From Verrucomicrobiota bacterium (lineage in GTDB: Bacteria; Verrucomicrobiota; Verrucomicrobiia; Limisphaerales; UBA1319), in NCBI GenBank assembly GCA_022711435.1, contig JAKLFB010000006.1, positions 124,001 to 188,000 of the forward strand: a stretch of 64,000 bases of DNA. The letters run 5' to 3'. Positions 17,069-26,454 of the stretch are shown here, piece after piece (within the stretch, counting starts at the first letter, position 1; each line of letters begins with the position of its first letter). The position numbers and the translations under genes were made by a program. Below the pieces are notes generated by a model. The model was not told where the DNA came from and did no database searches. It saw only the letters and a program-made list of their open reading frames with translations.

Positions 17069-18112
17069 TCATCGATCCGGCAGGACGATCCAGCCGCTTC
17101 GAAACCGCCGCTGCCACGGATCCGGCAGGTCCTTGCACGCCACACCGTTGAACTCGACGCCGCCATCGTCGCTGAACACCTGCAGCACACCGGCCGGCCT
17201 GTCCGGATGCGCCGCCAGGGCTTCCGGATTGAGCCCGGCCGGCAGGATGCCAGGGATCGGCACCGGCGGCGCACCATCCCCAGCCCACCGATACAGCGCG
17301 AATCGCTTCTTCTCATCGTAGGGCCCAGCGATAATCCAGTAATACCCGCCCGACCGCGCCAGCTCACGAATCCCCAATCCGCCCAGATCCAGCAGGACAG
17401 CCTCGCCGATGCTCGCCCCCTGTCCCGCGATCATCTCCGACGGATTTTGCAGCCGCACCAGCAAAGCGCGGCCTTCGGGAATTGGATTGCGGAATCCGAT
17501 CCACATCCGGCCCTGCTCGTCAGCGGCCATCCCCTCGATGTTCAACGCCCCCGGGCTCTTGGGCGCGCGCGTCGATGCCGCGCCCAGGCGAAACCGGCCC
17601 AGCGCCGGCGCCGAAATCAGGTCGATCAGCAGCCGGTCGTAAGGCTGCCCCGCCGCCTGCAGCTCGAAGCCACCCCCCGCCGGAACAATCTCCGTCGCAA
17701 AAAAACGATGGCGGCTGGCGCGCTCCTTGCCCTTCTTGTTTCGCCCGTGCGAGGTCATCCAATAAATGCGATCCCCGATCCTCGCTGCCGCCTCCAGATC
17801 GCTCTCGGTTGAATCCGGGCTGGCCCGAAGAAACGCGGTGAAATCGCTCTGCCACACGGGATGCCCCGCCCTCCCTCCATCGTAGATGCGCAGGATGTTG
17901 TCCTCGTCATTGGCGACCGCGAACAATCCTCTCCCCAGACCCACGGCCGCCGACGCATCGCACATGCCGGAGTATTCCGAAACCGCCGGGATCGGATCGG
18001 CCGCTCGCGCGCAGGATCCCGCTGCGAGCGCCAGCACGATCCCGCCCAGCAACCCCTCGGCCACCGCCCAATCCACGATCGGATTCTGTCGCCGGTTCCT
18101 CGTCGTGTTCAT
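17069..18112 (-). CDS. Exported DUF3616 protein
   Basis: A 347-residue protein with a Sec signal (LLGGIVLALAAGSCARA). The mature part contains RGLFAVANDEDNILRIYDGG, DLEAAARIGDRIYWMTSHGRNKKG and ALNIEGMAADEQGRMWIGFRNP, which together match the DUF3616 family. This family is predicted to adopt a propeller fold and shows similarity to phytase-like esterases; no activity has been established for this member. It is divergently oriented from the putative glycosidase gene starting at 18150, with only 37 bp between them, and is the first gene of the minus-strand run that continues to the GH172 gene. Confidence 0.78.
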   Translation of the reverse strand: MNTTRNRRQNPIVDWAVAEGLLGGIVLALAAGSCARAADPIPAVSEYSGMCDASAAVGLGRGLFAVANDEDNILRIYDGGRAGHPVWQSDFTAFLRASPDSTESDLEAAARIGDRIYWMTSHGRNKKGKERASRHRFFATEIVPAGGGFELQAAGQPYDRLLIDLISAPALGRFRLGAASTRAPKSPGALNIEGMAADEQGRMWIGFRNPIPEGRALLVRLQNPSEMIAGQGASIGEAVLLDLGGLGIRELARSGGYYWIIAGPYDEKKRFALYRWAGDGAPPVPIPGILPAGLNPEALAAHPDRPAGVLQVFSDDGGVEFNGVACKDLPDPWQRRFRSGWIVLPDR

Positions 18113-18149
18113 GGTTTACTTCGTGCCCAGACTCGTTTTTACTGCGCCC

Positions 18150-19760
18150 ATGCAATTCTTGGCCAGCGGCTTTTTTCCATTTTCGCGAATGATCCTGCCG
18201 GCGATCGTGGCCGCCCTGGGCGTCCTGCCCGGCGTCCTCCCGGCCGCCGACGCTCCCCCCCCGGCCGAAGCCCTGGCGCGGCGGTTCGCCGATGTCCATC
18301 GGTTCGCCACGCTGTTCACAGCCCAGGATGTGCGCAATCACCTCAGCTCCGCCGAAGGCCGGGATAAAGCCGTCGACTGGTGCCGGAAAACCGCCGTCAC
18401 CCACGTCTTCATCGAGACGTTCCGCGACGGGTACCAGGCCGAACGCGACACCCTCGCCGCCGCGCGCGACCAGTTCCGCGCCCTGGGCTTCCAGGTCTCC
18501 GGATGCGTCACGCCGACTCGGGTCGGCAAGTCCTCCACAGGCTGGCGCAACACGATCTCCTGCTACACCGACATCCCCACCCAGCAGAAAGTCCGCGCGA
18601 TCTTCGCCTACGCTGCCAGCCTGTTCGACCAGATCATGATCGACGATTTCTGGTTCACGGATTGCGCCTGCCCCGAATGCGATGCCGCCCGCCAGGCGCG
18701 ACAGGTCCGAATCGGCGACCGCTCCGGCCCGGTCGCCGGCGATGCCTGGGAGGATTACCGCTGCGAGCTCATGGCCCGCCTCTCCCGAGAATGCGTCCTG
18801 ATCCCCGCCCGCCAGGCCAATCCACGCGTCTCTCTCATCATCAAGTACCCTCAGTGGTACGATCGCTTTCACGAACGCGGCTACGAGGTGACCCAGCAGA
18901 CTCTCGACTTCGACCGCATCTGGGTTGGCACCGAGACCCGCGATTATCGCGACTCGCGCTGGGGCGGGACTGTCCCTTACGAAGCCTATTTCATCATGCG
19001 CTGGCTGGGCGGCATTGGCGGCCCTAAATGCGGCGGCGGCTGGTACGACTGGCTGGGCACCACCGAGCACACCTATATCGAGCAGGCGCGCCAGACCGTC
19101 CTCGCCGGCGCACACGAGTCCCTCCTCTTCTGCTATGGCGGTCTCCAGCGCGATACCGGGCCCGCCAACATCCTGGCCCTCCGCACCTGCCTCGAGGAGC
19201 TGCTCGAGACCGCGCGCGAGGTCCGCGCACGCACGCCCGTCGGCATCGCCGCATTCAAACCCGCCAACAGCCACCCCGAAAATGAGTCCCGCGTCTTTGA
19301 TTTTGTCGGCATGCTCGGCATCCCCCTCGTCCCCTGCCATGAGTTCCCGACCGATGCACCGGCGGCCTTCTTCTCTCTCCATGCACTGAAGGATCCCGCC
19401 TTCGTTTCCCGACTGAAGGTGTTCCTGGCCGCCGGCAAACCGGTGCTCGTGACCGATGGGCTCGCCGCGCGGCTCGCCGGCGACATGCCAGCCCGCTCCC
19501 CCCAGGTTCAAATCCTGCCGGTCCAGGGCGATCCCAAACAGCTGCTTGACCTGGCCGAGTCTGACCTGGATCCGATCCGGCAGACCCTTCTGGCCCCCTG
19601 GAAATGCCGTTTCCGTGCCCCTCCCTGGGTGGGCCTCTATCTCTTCAGCGACGGCAGCTGGGTCGTCGAGAACTTCCGCGACGAGCCCGTCCAGGCCCGG
19701 CTCAACGGCTCCGCCGTGCCCGTGCCCGCCCGCGGCTGGGTCCGGCGCTGGACCCCATAG
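18150..19760 (+). CDS. Exported TIM-barrel protein, putative glycosidase-like
   Basis: About 536 residues with a Sec signal (MILPAIVAALGVLPGVLPAAD region). The sequence shows a probable barrel: VTHVFIETFRDGYQAE, FQVSGCVTPTRVG, QIMIDDFWFTDCACPECD, and VSLIIKYPQWYDRF, an arrangement seen in hypothetical glycosyl hydrolase-like families. The DDFWFTDCACPEC motif, with a short cysteine cluster after two acidic residues, is typical of these uncharacterised barrels. The C-terminal part resembles the Rossmann-like and small beta domains that follow such barrels (KPVLVTDG; WVVENFRDEPVQARLNG). No substrate can be named. The start could also be the ATG at 18189, just before the hydrophobic segment. Confidence 0.68.
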   Translation: MQFLASGFFPFSRMILPAIVAALGVLPGVLPAADAPPPAEALARRFADVHRFATLFTAQDVRNHLSSAEGRDKAVDWCRKTAVTHVFIETFRDGYQAERDTLAAARDQFRALGFQVSGCVTPTRVGKSSTGWRNTISCYTDIPTQQKVRAIFAYAASLFDQIMIDDFWFTDCACPECDAARQARQVRIGDRSGPVAGDAWEDYRCELMARLSRECVLIPARQANPRVSLIIKYPQWYDRFHERGYEVTQQTLDFDRIWVGTETRDYRDSRWGGTVPYEAYFIMRWLGGIGGPKCGGGWYDWLGTTEHTYIEQARQTVLAGAHESLLFCYGGLQRDTGPANILALRTCLEELLETAREVRARTPVGIAAFKPANSHPENESRVFDFVGMLGIPLVPCHEFPTDAPAAFFSLHALKDPAFVSRLKVFLAAGKPVLVTDGLAARLAGDMPARSPQVQILPVQGDPKQLLDLAESDLDPIRQTLLAPWKCRFRAPPWVGLYLFSDGSWVVENFRDEPVQARLNGSAVPVPARGWVRRWTP

Positions 19761-19811
19761 CCGGACGCGATTCCCATTGCGAAATCCACTCCCTCCGGCC
19801 ACACTCAGGCT

Positions 19812-20372
19812 ATGGAATCTGCCATCTCAGGTCCTGCGTATGTGGTGGGCGACAATATCGACACCGACCAGATCATTCCGGCCCAGCACCTCAATCTGGT
19901 GCCGACCATCCCGGACGAGTATGAGAAGCTGGGCGGTTTCGCCCTGTGCGGCCTCCCGGAATCCTCCTACCCCGTGCGGTTCGTCCTGCCCGGCCAGCTC
20001 GATACCGCCTATCCCGTCGTCGTCGCCGGACGGAATTTCGGCTGCGGCAGCTCCCGCGAGCATGCCCCGATCGCCCTGGGCTCCGCCCAGTGCCGCGTCG
20101 TCATCGCCCAGAGCTTCGCGCGGATCTTCTTCCGCAACTCCGTCGCCACCGGCGAGATTTACCCTGTCGAGTGCGTGGACCGCCTCTGCGAAATCCTCCG
20201 GACCGGGGACCGCGTCCGCGTCGATCTCAATGCCTCCACCCTCGAGGTCGAAAGCTCCGGCAAAGTCTACCTCCTCAAACCCTTGGGGGACGTAAGGCCC
20301 GTCGTCGAAGCCGGCGGCATCTTCCAATACGCCCGCAAGACCGGGCTCATACCGAGCCAGGCCCCGAGCTGA
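19812..20372 (+). CDS. leuD: 3-isopropylmalate dehydratase small subunit
   Basis: A 186-residue aconitase-swivel domain protein. The opening [14 protein letters not shown] and the [17 protein letters not shown] motif are diagnostic of LeuD-type small subunits. Together with LeuC it isomerises 2- to 3-isopropylmalate in leucine synthesis. Compact bacterial LeuD proteins of this length (about 160-190 residues) are related to the LeuD/HacB group, so a homoaconitase or related dehydratase role cannot be excluded. No large-subunit gene lies nearby, so leuC must be elsewhere. The gene follows the putative glycosidase by about 50 bp. Confidence 0.88.
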   Translation: MESAISGPAYVVGDNIDTDQIIPAQHLNLVPTIPDEYEKLGGFALCGLPESSYPVRFVLPGQLDTAYPVVVAGRNFGCGSSREHAPIALGSAQCRVVIAQSFARIFFRNSVATGEIYPVECVDRLCEILRTGDRVRVDLNASTLEVESSGKVYLLKPLGDVRPVVEAGGIFQYARKTGLIPSQAPS

Positions 20373-20512
20373 AGTGAGGCCGATCGCCTCATCCCGCAAT
20401 AACCGGTTGCATTTCCTCCCGCCGCGACGGAGAGTATCCCGGTTGGATGAAGCAATGAATCCTTGAGAGCCCGGCAAAACCCGGCGTTGGCTGACTCCCC
20501 ATACCGTTCATC

Positions 20513-20995
20513 ATGCAATTGAAATTCGACTGGCTGATCGTTCTCGAAAACCTGCGGCGCGGCATCATGGTCACCGACGTGAACCTCGAGCCGCCCTCGG
20601 GCCCCCGGATCCTGTACGTGAACCGCGCATGGACCAAGATGACGGGTTACGGCCGGGATGAAATCGCCAACAAAACTCCCCGGATCCTGCAGGGCAAGCA
20701 CACGGACCGGACCATAGTGTCCGGCCTCAAGCAGAAGCTCGCCGGCCGCGAGGTGTTCCACGGGCAGACCTGGAACTACCGCAAAAGCGGCGAGCCGTTC
20801 GTCATGAATTGGTATTCGTATGCCATTTACGGCGAGCGCGGCAAACCCATCTACTACGTCGCCGAGCAGGAGGACGTGACGGAGATCGAATCCCTCCGCA
20901 TGAAGCAGCGCCTCCTGATCAATCCGCAGGACGAGAAGGCCGTGGCCTTCTTCGCAGTGCTCAAGGATTGGAAAGCCGCCCGCAAAGGCGCCTGA
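20513..20995 (+). CDS. Stand-alone PAS-domain protein
   Basis: A 160-residue protein made almost wholly of one PAS domain (residues about 10-130): ILYVNRAWTKMTGYGRDEI, TPRILQGKHTD, and GEPFVMNWYSYAIYGERGK followed by YYVAEQEDVTE. It closely resembles LOV-type PAS domains, but the position of the photoactive cysteine (NCRFLQG in LOV proteins) reads TPRILQG, so flavin photochemistry is not expected. There is no kinase, cyclase or regulator domain attached; a short helical tail follows the PAS domain. It could be a single-domain sensor that acts through protein contacts. It is upstream of, and 36 bp from, an aldehyde dehydrogenase gene. Confidence 0.8.
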   Translation: MQLKFDWLIVLENLRRGIMVTDVNLEPPSGPRILYVNRAWTKMTGYGRDEIANKTPRILQGKHTDRTIVSGLKQKLAGREVFHGQTWNYRKSGEPFVMNWYSYAIYGERGKPIYYVAEQEDVTEIESLRMKQRLLINPQDEKAVAFFAVLKDWKAARKGA

Positions 20996-21031
20996 CCAGC
21001 GCGCTCGCGGCGGCAACGCTGGACCAGGATC

Positions 21032-22414
21032 ATGGATTTCTCCGCCGCCGTCGAGCGCCAGCGCGCTTTCTTCCTGTCCGGGGCGACGCGCCCGCTCGCG
21101 TTCCGCCTCGAGCAGCTCGACAGGCTCCATCAGGCCCTGGCCGCCCGCGAGCCCGAATGCCTCGCGGCGCTTCAAGCCGACCTCCGCAAGTCGGCGGCTG
21201 AGTCCTACGCGACGGAGATCGGTTTCCTGCTGAGCGAGATCCGGCACGCCACACGCCGCTTGCCCGCCTGGATGGCGCCGCAGCGGCGGCGCATCCCGCT
21301 GGCGGCATGGCCCGCGCGCGCCTCTCTCCAGCCCGAGCCCTATGGTGTCGCGCTGGTCATCGGCCCGTGGAATTACCCGCTCCAGCTCGCGATCGCTCCG
21401 CTCGCCGGCGCCATTGCTGCCGGCAATTGCGCCATCGTCAAGCCCTCCGAATTCGCCCCCCGCACCGCCGATCTCATCGCGCGGCTCCTGGCCGCCACGT
21501 TCCCCGAGGATTATGTCGCCGCCGTGCTCGGCGGCCAGGAGACAAGCGAGGCGCTCCTGCGAGAGAAGTTCGATTCCATCTTCTTCACCGGCAGCACCCG
21601 GGTGGGCCGCATCGTGATGGCCGCCGCCGCCCAGCACCTCACCCCCGTTACGCTCGAGCTCGGCGGCAAATGCCCTTGCATCGTCTGCGCCGACGCTCCC
21701 TTGGACACCGCGGCGCGCCGGATTGTCTGGGGCAAATTCATGAACGCGGGCCAGACCTGCGTCGCCCCCGACTTCGTCCTTGTCGACCGCTGCGCCCGCA
21801 CCGCGCTGGTCGAAACCATGAAACAGGCGCTCCGCGACTTCTACGGCGACGATCCCCGGCACAGCCCCGACTTCGGACGCATCGTCAACGTAAGGCACTT
21901 CCGCCGGCTCGCCGGCTACCTGGACCGCGGCCGGATCGCCCACGGAGGCCAGCAGGACGAAAGCGACCTGTTTATCGCCCCCACCCTTCTCACCGACGTC
22001 TCCCCCGACGATCCCGTGATGCAAGAGGAGATCTTCGGCCCCATCCTCCCCGTTCTCGATTTCGACACGCTCGACGATGTGTTCCGGCTGCTGCGCGACC
22101 GGCCCACACCCCTGGCATTCTATCTCTTCAGCAAGGACCGCGCGATCCAGGAGCGCGTGCTCGCCTCGATCCGCTCCGGCGGCGCCTGCATCAACGACAC
22201 CATCTCACACATCCTGGGGAAAGACCTCCCATTCGGCGGGCTCGGCGACAGCGGCATCGGCGCCTATCACGGCCGGGCGAGCTTCGACTGCTTCACCCAC
22301 TGGCGCTCGGTGCTGCGCCGCCCGTTTGCGTTCGATCCCCGATGGAGGTATCCCCCGCCGCGAGTGTCGCTGCCGGCCTTGAAGCGGGCGCTCCGGTTCC
22401 TGCTCGGCGGCTAA
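21032..22414 (+). CDS. Aldehyde dehydrogenase (class 3-like, NAD(P)-dependent)
   Basis: A 460-residue aldehyde dehydrogenase of the shorter class 3 type. Visible motifs are VIGPWNYPLQLAIAPL, AIVKPSE, FFTGSTRVGRIV, the general base Glu209 in TLELGGK and the catalytic Cys243 in FMNAGQTCVAPD, followed by EEIFGPILPV. Members oxidise fatty, aromatic or apocarotenoid aldehydes to acids. No membrane anchor is obvious, although the C-terminus (LPALKRALRFLLGG) is amphipathic and might associate with the membrane, as in fatty-aldehyde dehydrogenases. An AGGA sequence precedes the ATG. The last four bases overlap the end of the convergent Gfo/Idh/MocA gene. Confidence 0.92.
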   Translation: MDFSAAVERQRAFFLSGATRPLAFRLEQLDRLHQALAAREPECLAALQADLRKSAAESYATEIGFLLSEIRHATRRLPAWMAPQRRRIPLAAWPARASLQPEPYGVALVIGPWNYPLQLAIAPLAGAIAAGNCAIVKPSEFAPRTADLIARLLAATFPEDYVAAVLGGQETSEALLREKFDSIFFTGSTRVGRIVMAAAAQHLTPVTLELGGKCPCIVCADAPLDTAARRIVWGKFMNAGQTCVAPDFVLVDRCARTALVETMKQALRDFYGDDPRHSPDFGRIVNVRHFRRLAGYLDRGRIAHGGQQDESDLFIAPTLLTDVSPDDPVMQEEIFGPILPVLDFDTLDDVFRLLRDRPTPLAFYLFSKDRAIQERVLASIRSGGACINDTISHILGKDLPFGGLGDSGIGAYHGRASFDCFTHWRSVLRRPFAFDPRWRYPPPRVSLPALKRALRFLLGG

Positions 22415-23658
22415 ATCGAGTATTGCGGGATCTTGAGGGTCTCCCCGTCCCGAGTGGCCGACAGATGCGCGTAGTAGCCGGGCACGGTCATGTTCAGCGC
22501 GTCAATCACATCCACCGCCGGCTTCCGGCCTCGAAGTATCGCGTCGATGAAATCGTCCGCCAGATATCCATGGGACCCGCCGTGGCTGCCCGGCGCCACC
22601 CCCGGCGGCAAAGCGTATTTCTTGGTTTCCAGCCCCTTGGCCGCCGCCTCCGTCATCCGCTGCCTCCCCGCCGCGTCCCCGACGAAACCGTCCGCGCGCC
22701 CGTTGTGCCAATCGTACCCCGCGAACTCTCCCCGAAGCCGCCCCGCCTCGAGATACTCGCCTTGCGAGCCGCAGATGATGATCCGGCAAAGCCCCCCCTC
22801 GCTCGTCCGGAACAGCCCGACCTCGGAATTGAACACGTTGCCGATCGCATTGGGCTGGCGCTTGCCCGGATCGAACAAGGGTGTTCCGTGGCAGCTCACC
22901 TGCACGAAGCTCTTGTGGGTGACGCCGACGTAATAGGCCGTCGCGTGGGTTGGATACCACATCGGGCAGCCCTTCTTCCGCCAGTCCTGATACGAATCCA
23001 GCGAGGGCGCCCCCAGCGAGTGCGGGTGGCAATACTCCCCTTCCGAATAGACAATGTGGCCGAAGACGTCCGCCGCATACAGCTTCTCCATCGCATACAG
23101 GTCGTCATGGAAAACGGACGTCTCGAACATCGCGTAGACCAGGCCCCGGTTCCTCCTCACGCACTCCAGCAGCCGCTCCGCGTCTCCGATGTCCCCGCGG
23201 AAGGCCGGCACCGCTGTGCAGACGTGCTTGCCGTGATTCAGCACCTCGATGCAATGCCGCGCGTGCGACGGTGCATCCGTCGCCACGAAGATCGCCTCGA
23301 TCTTGTCGTCCTTGACCATCTCCTCGAGCGACGGATAGGTCTTGGGGCACCGGACCCTCTCCGCCAGCGCCGCACAGCGGTCCGGAAACAGATCGCTCAC
23401 CGCGACAACCTCGACGTTGGGATGGTTCTGGAATTCGAATGCAGCCGAGAACTTGCACACCCCATAACCGACCAGGCCGACCCGGATCTTCCGGTCGCTA
23501 TAGGGCTTCCATGCCTTTGTGCGATCGTAATCCGTCCGGGTCTGATCGAAACCCGGGATCGGCTCGGCGCCTTGCGCTCGGCGGATCAGGGATGGAGTTG
23601 CGGCCACGGCGGACGCCGTGGCCCCGAGGAACACCCGGCGGGTCAGTTGGATAGACAT
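22411..23658 (-). CDS. Tat-exported Gfo/Idh/MocA family oxidoreductase
   Basis: A 415-residue NAD(P)-dependent oxidoreductase with a Tat signal (TRRVFLGATASAVAA). The nucleotide-binding segment IRVGLVGYGVCKFSAAFEF and the AIFVATDAPSHARHCIEVLNHGKHV stretch, including the HGKHV element, are typical of the family. The usual EKP motif is replaced by TAVP. Tat-exported Gfo/Idh/MocA enzymes often act on glycans or sugars with a tightly bound cofactor, and the setting here among glycosidases and sulfatases supports such a role. Substrate is unknown. It is convergent with the aldehyde dehydrogenase gene, overlapping by four bases. Confidence 0.85.
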   Translation of the reverse strand: MSIQLTRRVFLGATASAVAATPSLIRRAQGAEPIPGFDQTRTDYDRTKAWKPYSDRKIRVGLVGYGVCKFSAAFEFQNHPNVEVVAVSDLFPDRCAALAERVRCPKTYPSLEEMVKDDKIEAIFVATDAPSHARHCIEVLNHGKHVCTAVPAFRGDIGDAERLLECVRRNRGLVYAMFETSVFHDDLYAMEKLYAADVFGHIVYSEGEYCHPHSLGAPSLDSYQDWRKKGCPMWYPTHATAYYVGVTHKSFVQVSCHGTPLFDPGKRQPNAIGNVFNSEVGLFRTSEGGLCRIIICGSQGEYLEAGRLRGEFAGYDWHNGRADGFVGDAAGRQRMTEAAAKGLETKKYALPPGVAPGSHGGSHGYLADDFIDAILRGRKPAVDVIDALNMTVPGYYAHLSATRDGETLKIPQYSI

Positions 23659-23714
23659 AGTATAATAATCGCCAAGCTTACGCCGGCGGAGGCCCGAAGC
23701 AATAGCGATTGTCC

Positions 23715-25211
23715 CTATCCGTGCGCCTCGCGGGCCAGGGCAGTCACAATCCGGAGTGTCTCCGCATTGAGCGCCTCCGCGCGGCGCACCGTGTCCGCCT
23801 CCGAGTAGCAGCGGAACTCGGGCGCGTTGCCCGAAGGCCGCAGGTGGATGATCTCGCCGGTGGCGAACGTCACCCGCAGGCCATCGGTGCGATCGATCTT
23901 CGCAACCCGCCCCGCCAACTCGCCGAACACCTCCTCCAGCGCCTGCCCATCGGCCCGATCCGATCCCTTGTCAAAACAGCCCAGGATCCACGCGCTTCGG
24001 TCCACCGGGAAATCCTTGAGCCGGTTGCTGGCGGTGAATCGCGCCGGCAAAAGGTCCAGGATCCTCGAGATCCTCGACCGCATCGCGCGGGCCAGCAACA
24101 GAACGCCAAGGATCCCCAGGAACGCATCCCTCGTCGGCAACGCCCGCAGCCGACGGCCATCGCGCTCGAGGTCGGAGTTGAGCAGGAAGCCGCCGTTGGC
24201 CTCGTAGCCCACAACGCAGGCCGCGCCGGCCGCGCTGGCCCGCATCATCTCGGCGATCACGTGCGGAGACCCGATCCGCGTGCGGCGGACCTCCCGGAAC
24301 CAGGCCGACCGCTCGGCCGCCGTGTTGCTGCTCACCGGCGTGCACACGACATCCGCCCCGAGCTGTTTCGCGCACAGGATCCCCAGTACGTCCCCCCGCA
24401 GCCAGCCGCCCCACTCGTCGCTCACCAGCGGCCGGTCGCTATCTCCATCGGTCGAGACAATGGCGTCGAACCGGGTGCTCCGCGCCCACCCGCGCGCCAG
24501 CTCGACATCTTCAGGCCGAATCGCTTCGGTGTCCACCGGCATGAACGTCTCCGACCGCCCCAGCGCAACGGTCTCGGCCCCAAGCCCCTCCAGGACCCGC
24601 ATCAGAAGATCCCGCCCCACCGCCGAGTGCTGATACACCCCAATCCGCATCGGCTGCAGCGCCTTCGAGTCGATGAACTCGAGGTAGCGCGCCACGTATT
24701 CCTCGGCGGCCTGGGGCGATTCCGGTGGCGTTGCGGCAATCGGCCGACGGAATGCCCCCGCCGCATCGAAAAGGCTCTCGTCGATCTCGACCGCCTGCCC
24801 GGCGATGCCGATCTCGTCGTCCTTGAGGATCTCGCCCGTGGCCTTGTTGAACTTGATGCCGTTGCGATCGTCGGGAATGTGGCTTCCGGTGACCATGATC
24901 GATGGCATCTGGTGCGCAAGGCCGAACAGGGCGACGGCCGGGGACGGTATTCGCCCGCAATGGACCACCCGATAGCCCTGGTCCTCCGCCGCCCGCCACA
25001 CGGCCTCCATGATCCGTCCGGTGCTCGAACGCAAATCCCCCGCCACCGCGATCTCCCGCGGCTGCGACGGGCCAGCCGCTATGTGCTGGAGGAAGCCCCG
25101 CGTGTAGGCATAGCAGACCCGGTCCGTCATGGCGCTGACCAGGCCGCGCGCCCCGCTCGTGCCAAACCCCACCCCGCTGCTCTCCATCAAATCTCTAATC
25201 CGAATCTTCAC
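23715..25211 (-). CDS. Phosphomannomutase/phosphoglucomutase family protein
   Basis: A 498-residue alpha-D-phosphohexomutase. The four characteristic sites are visible: the phosphoserine loop VTGSHIP (Ser110), the metal-binding DGDSDR (255-260), the sugar-recognition EANGG and the phosphate-binding RPSGNAPEFR near the C-terminus. It interconverts hexose 1- and 6-phosphates and would supply sugar nucleotides for surface polysaccharide or glycolipid synthesis. The first 17 bases of its coding sequence overlap the 3' end of hpnH, so the two are probably co-expressed; a link to glycosylated hopanoids or lipids is possible but not shown. Confidence 0.88.
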   Translation of the reverse strand: MKIRIRDLMESSGVGFGTSGARGLVSAMTDRVCYAYTRGFLQHIAAGPSQPREIAVAGDLRSSTGRIMEAVWRAAEDQGYRVVHCGRIPSPAVALFGLAHQMPSIMVTGSHIPDDRNGIKFNKATGEILKDDEIGIAGQAVEIDESLFDAAGAFRRPIAATPPESPQAAEEYVARYLEFIDSKALQPMRIGVYQHSAVGRDLLMRVLEGLGAETVALGRSETFMPVDTEAIRPEDVELARGWARSTRFDAIVSTDGDSDRPLVSDEWGGWLRGDVLGILCAKQLGADVVCTPVSSNTAAERSAWFREVRRTRIGSPHVIAEMMRASAAGAACVVGYEANGGFLLNSDLERDGRRLRALPTRDAFLGILGVLLLARAMRSRISRILDLLPARFTASNRLKDFPVDRSAWILGCFDKGSDRADGQALEEVFGELAGRVAKIDRTDGLRVTFATGEIIHLRPSGNAPEFRCYSEADTVRRAEALNAETLRIVTALAREAHG

Positions 25212-26436
25212 TCTTCCCCCTGCCGTTGAACGCCTCGACCTGGAGCCCGCGCGGGTCCGGCTTAGGCCGCAAGGCGAAATTGTATCGGAGGTTCCGCCAG
25301 GTGTCTCCCGGCCGGGCGTCCACCCCCAATGCCCCGCTCGGATCGTATCCGCAATGCGTCATGCAATTCTGGCATCGCGGGTCCCGAACGACACCCTCGA
25401 CCACCCCGTATCGGCTCCACTCCACCTGCTCGATCATCTCGCGGTAGGATCGATAATGGGCGTCGGTGATCATGTAGCAGGGCGCCTTCCAGCCGCAGAC
25501 ATTGCGCGTTGGGATCGCCCACGCCGAACACCTCAGATCCCGTTTCCCAGCCAGAAACTCCTGGTAGACCGGCGTCCCAACAATCGCGAACCTCCGCCCC
25601 CACTCTTCAATCCGCGCCAGCTTCTCCCGAATCAATGCCCGCGTCAGGTAAAAGTCCTCCGGCTGCTTCCCGTGGCGGCGCACCATGTCCGCCTTGGCGG
25701 CGTCGTAATCGTAGCCCGGGGAAAGGGTGTGCGCGTCCACCCCCAGCACGGAGAAGAACGCGAACATCTCCTCGATCTCGTCCGGGTTCGTCTGCTGGTA
25801 GACGGTCGTGTTGGTCGCGACCTGGAATCCGAGCGCCTTGGCCATGCGGATGGCGGCCACGCACTCCTTGAACACACCCTCCCTCTCCACGATCGCATCA
25901 TGGGTGCGCTCGAGCCCATCCACGTGGACATTCCAATAGAGCCAGCGGGTGGGCGCAATGACAGGCCGGCCGGCCGGCCGCCCCCGGCGCACCTCGTCCG
26001 CATCCCGAGCCGTGATCAGATCCTTCGCCTGCAGATCCGCCAGATGCGCCTCCCGCCGCGCCTCCGGCAGGGCGGCCAGATACTCCCGAAGCTTGCGCCG
26101 CATCAGCACGCCATTGGTGCAGATGTAAACGATCCGCCTCTGCCGCAGCAGCCCCGCCACCAGCTCCTCCAGATGCGGATAGATCAGCGGCTCGCCCCCG
26201 CAGATGGACACCATCGGCGCGTCGCACTCGACCGCCGAAGCGAGACACTCCTCGAGGCTCATCCGGTCCTCGAGGCGGGTCGAGTATTCCCGGATCCGGC
26301 CGCAACCGGTGCAGGTCAAGTTGCACGCGTGCAGCGGCTCCAGTTGCAGGACAAGGGCAAACCTGGAGGTGCGGCGCAGCCGATGCCGGATGATATGGGC
26401 GGCCATCTTGGCCGTCAGGGCGAGAGGGAAACGCAT
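25195..26436 (-). CDS. hpnH: Hopanoid biosynthesis radical SAM protein HpnH
   Basis: A 413-residue radical SAM enzyme. The cluster motif CNLTCTGC lies at residues 38-45 after LVLQLEPLHA, and SICGGEPLIYPHL and YICTNGVLM follow; these, with the C-terminal SPASM-like cysteines (CSAWAIPTRNVCGWKAPCY, CQNCMTHCGY), match HpnH. HpnH joins an adenosyl group to diploptene, the first step of extended C35 hopanoid synthesis. The protein is somewhat longer than typical HpnH because of an insertion around residues 125-160 (ARREAHLADLQAKDL). No squalene-hopene cyclase or other hpn gene is in the window. It lies 18 bp after a small lipoprotein gene and overlaps the hexomutase gene. Confidence 0.87.
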   Translation of the reverse strand: MRFPLALTAKMAAHIIRHRLRRTSRFALVLQLEPLHACNLTCTGCGRIREYSTRLEDRMSLEECLASAVECDAPMVSICGGEPLIYPHLEELVAGLLRQRRIVYICTNGVLMRRKLREYLAALPEARREAHLADLQAKDLITARDADEVRRGRPAGRPVIAPTRWLYWNVHVDGLERTHDAIVEREGVFKECVAAIRMAKALGFQVATNTTVYQQTNPDEIEEMFAFFSVLGVDAHTLSPGYDYDAAKADMVRRHGKQPEDFYLTRALIREKLARIEEWGRRFAIVGTPVYQEFLAGKRDLRCSAWAIPTRNVCGWKAPCYMITDAHYRSYREMIEQVEWSRYGVVEGVVRDPRCQNCMTHCGYDPSGALGVDARPGDTWRNLRYNFALRPKPDPRGLQVEAFNGRGKSEDSD

Positions 26437-26454
26437 GAGCGCAGCCGGTGCCGG

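Noticed and set aside
20373..20512. A riboswitch (for example c-di-GMP type) upstream of the PAS gene
   Set aside because: The GAGCCCGGCAAAACCCGGC-like stretch is a direct repeat, not a pairing aptamer, and no conserved riboswitch core could be matched.
20513..20995. A LOV-type blue-light photoreceptor
   Set aside because: The flavin-adduct cysteine is replaced by proline in the TPRILQG segment, so photocycle chemistry is not expected.
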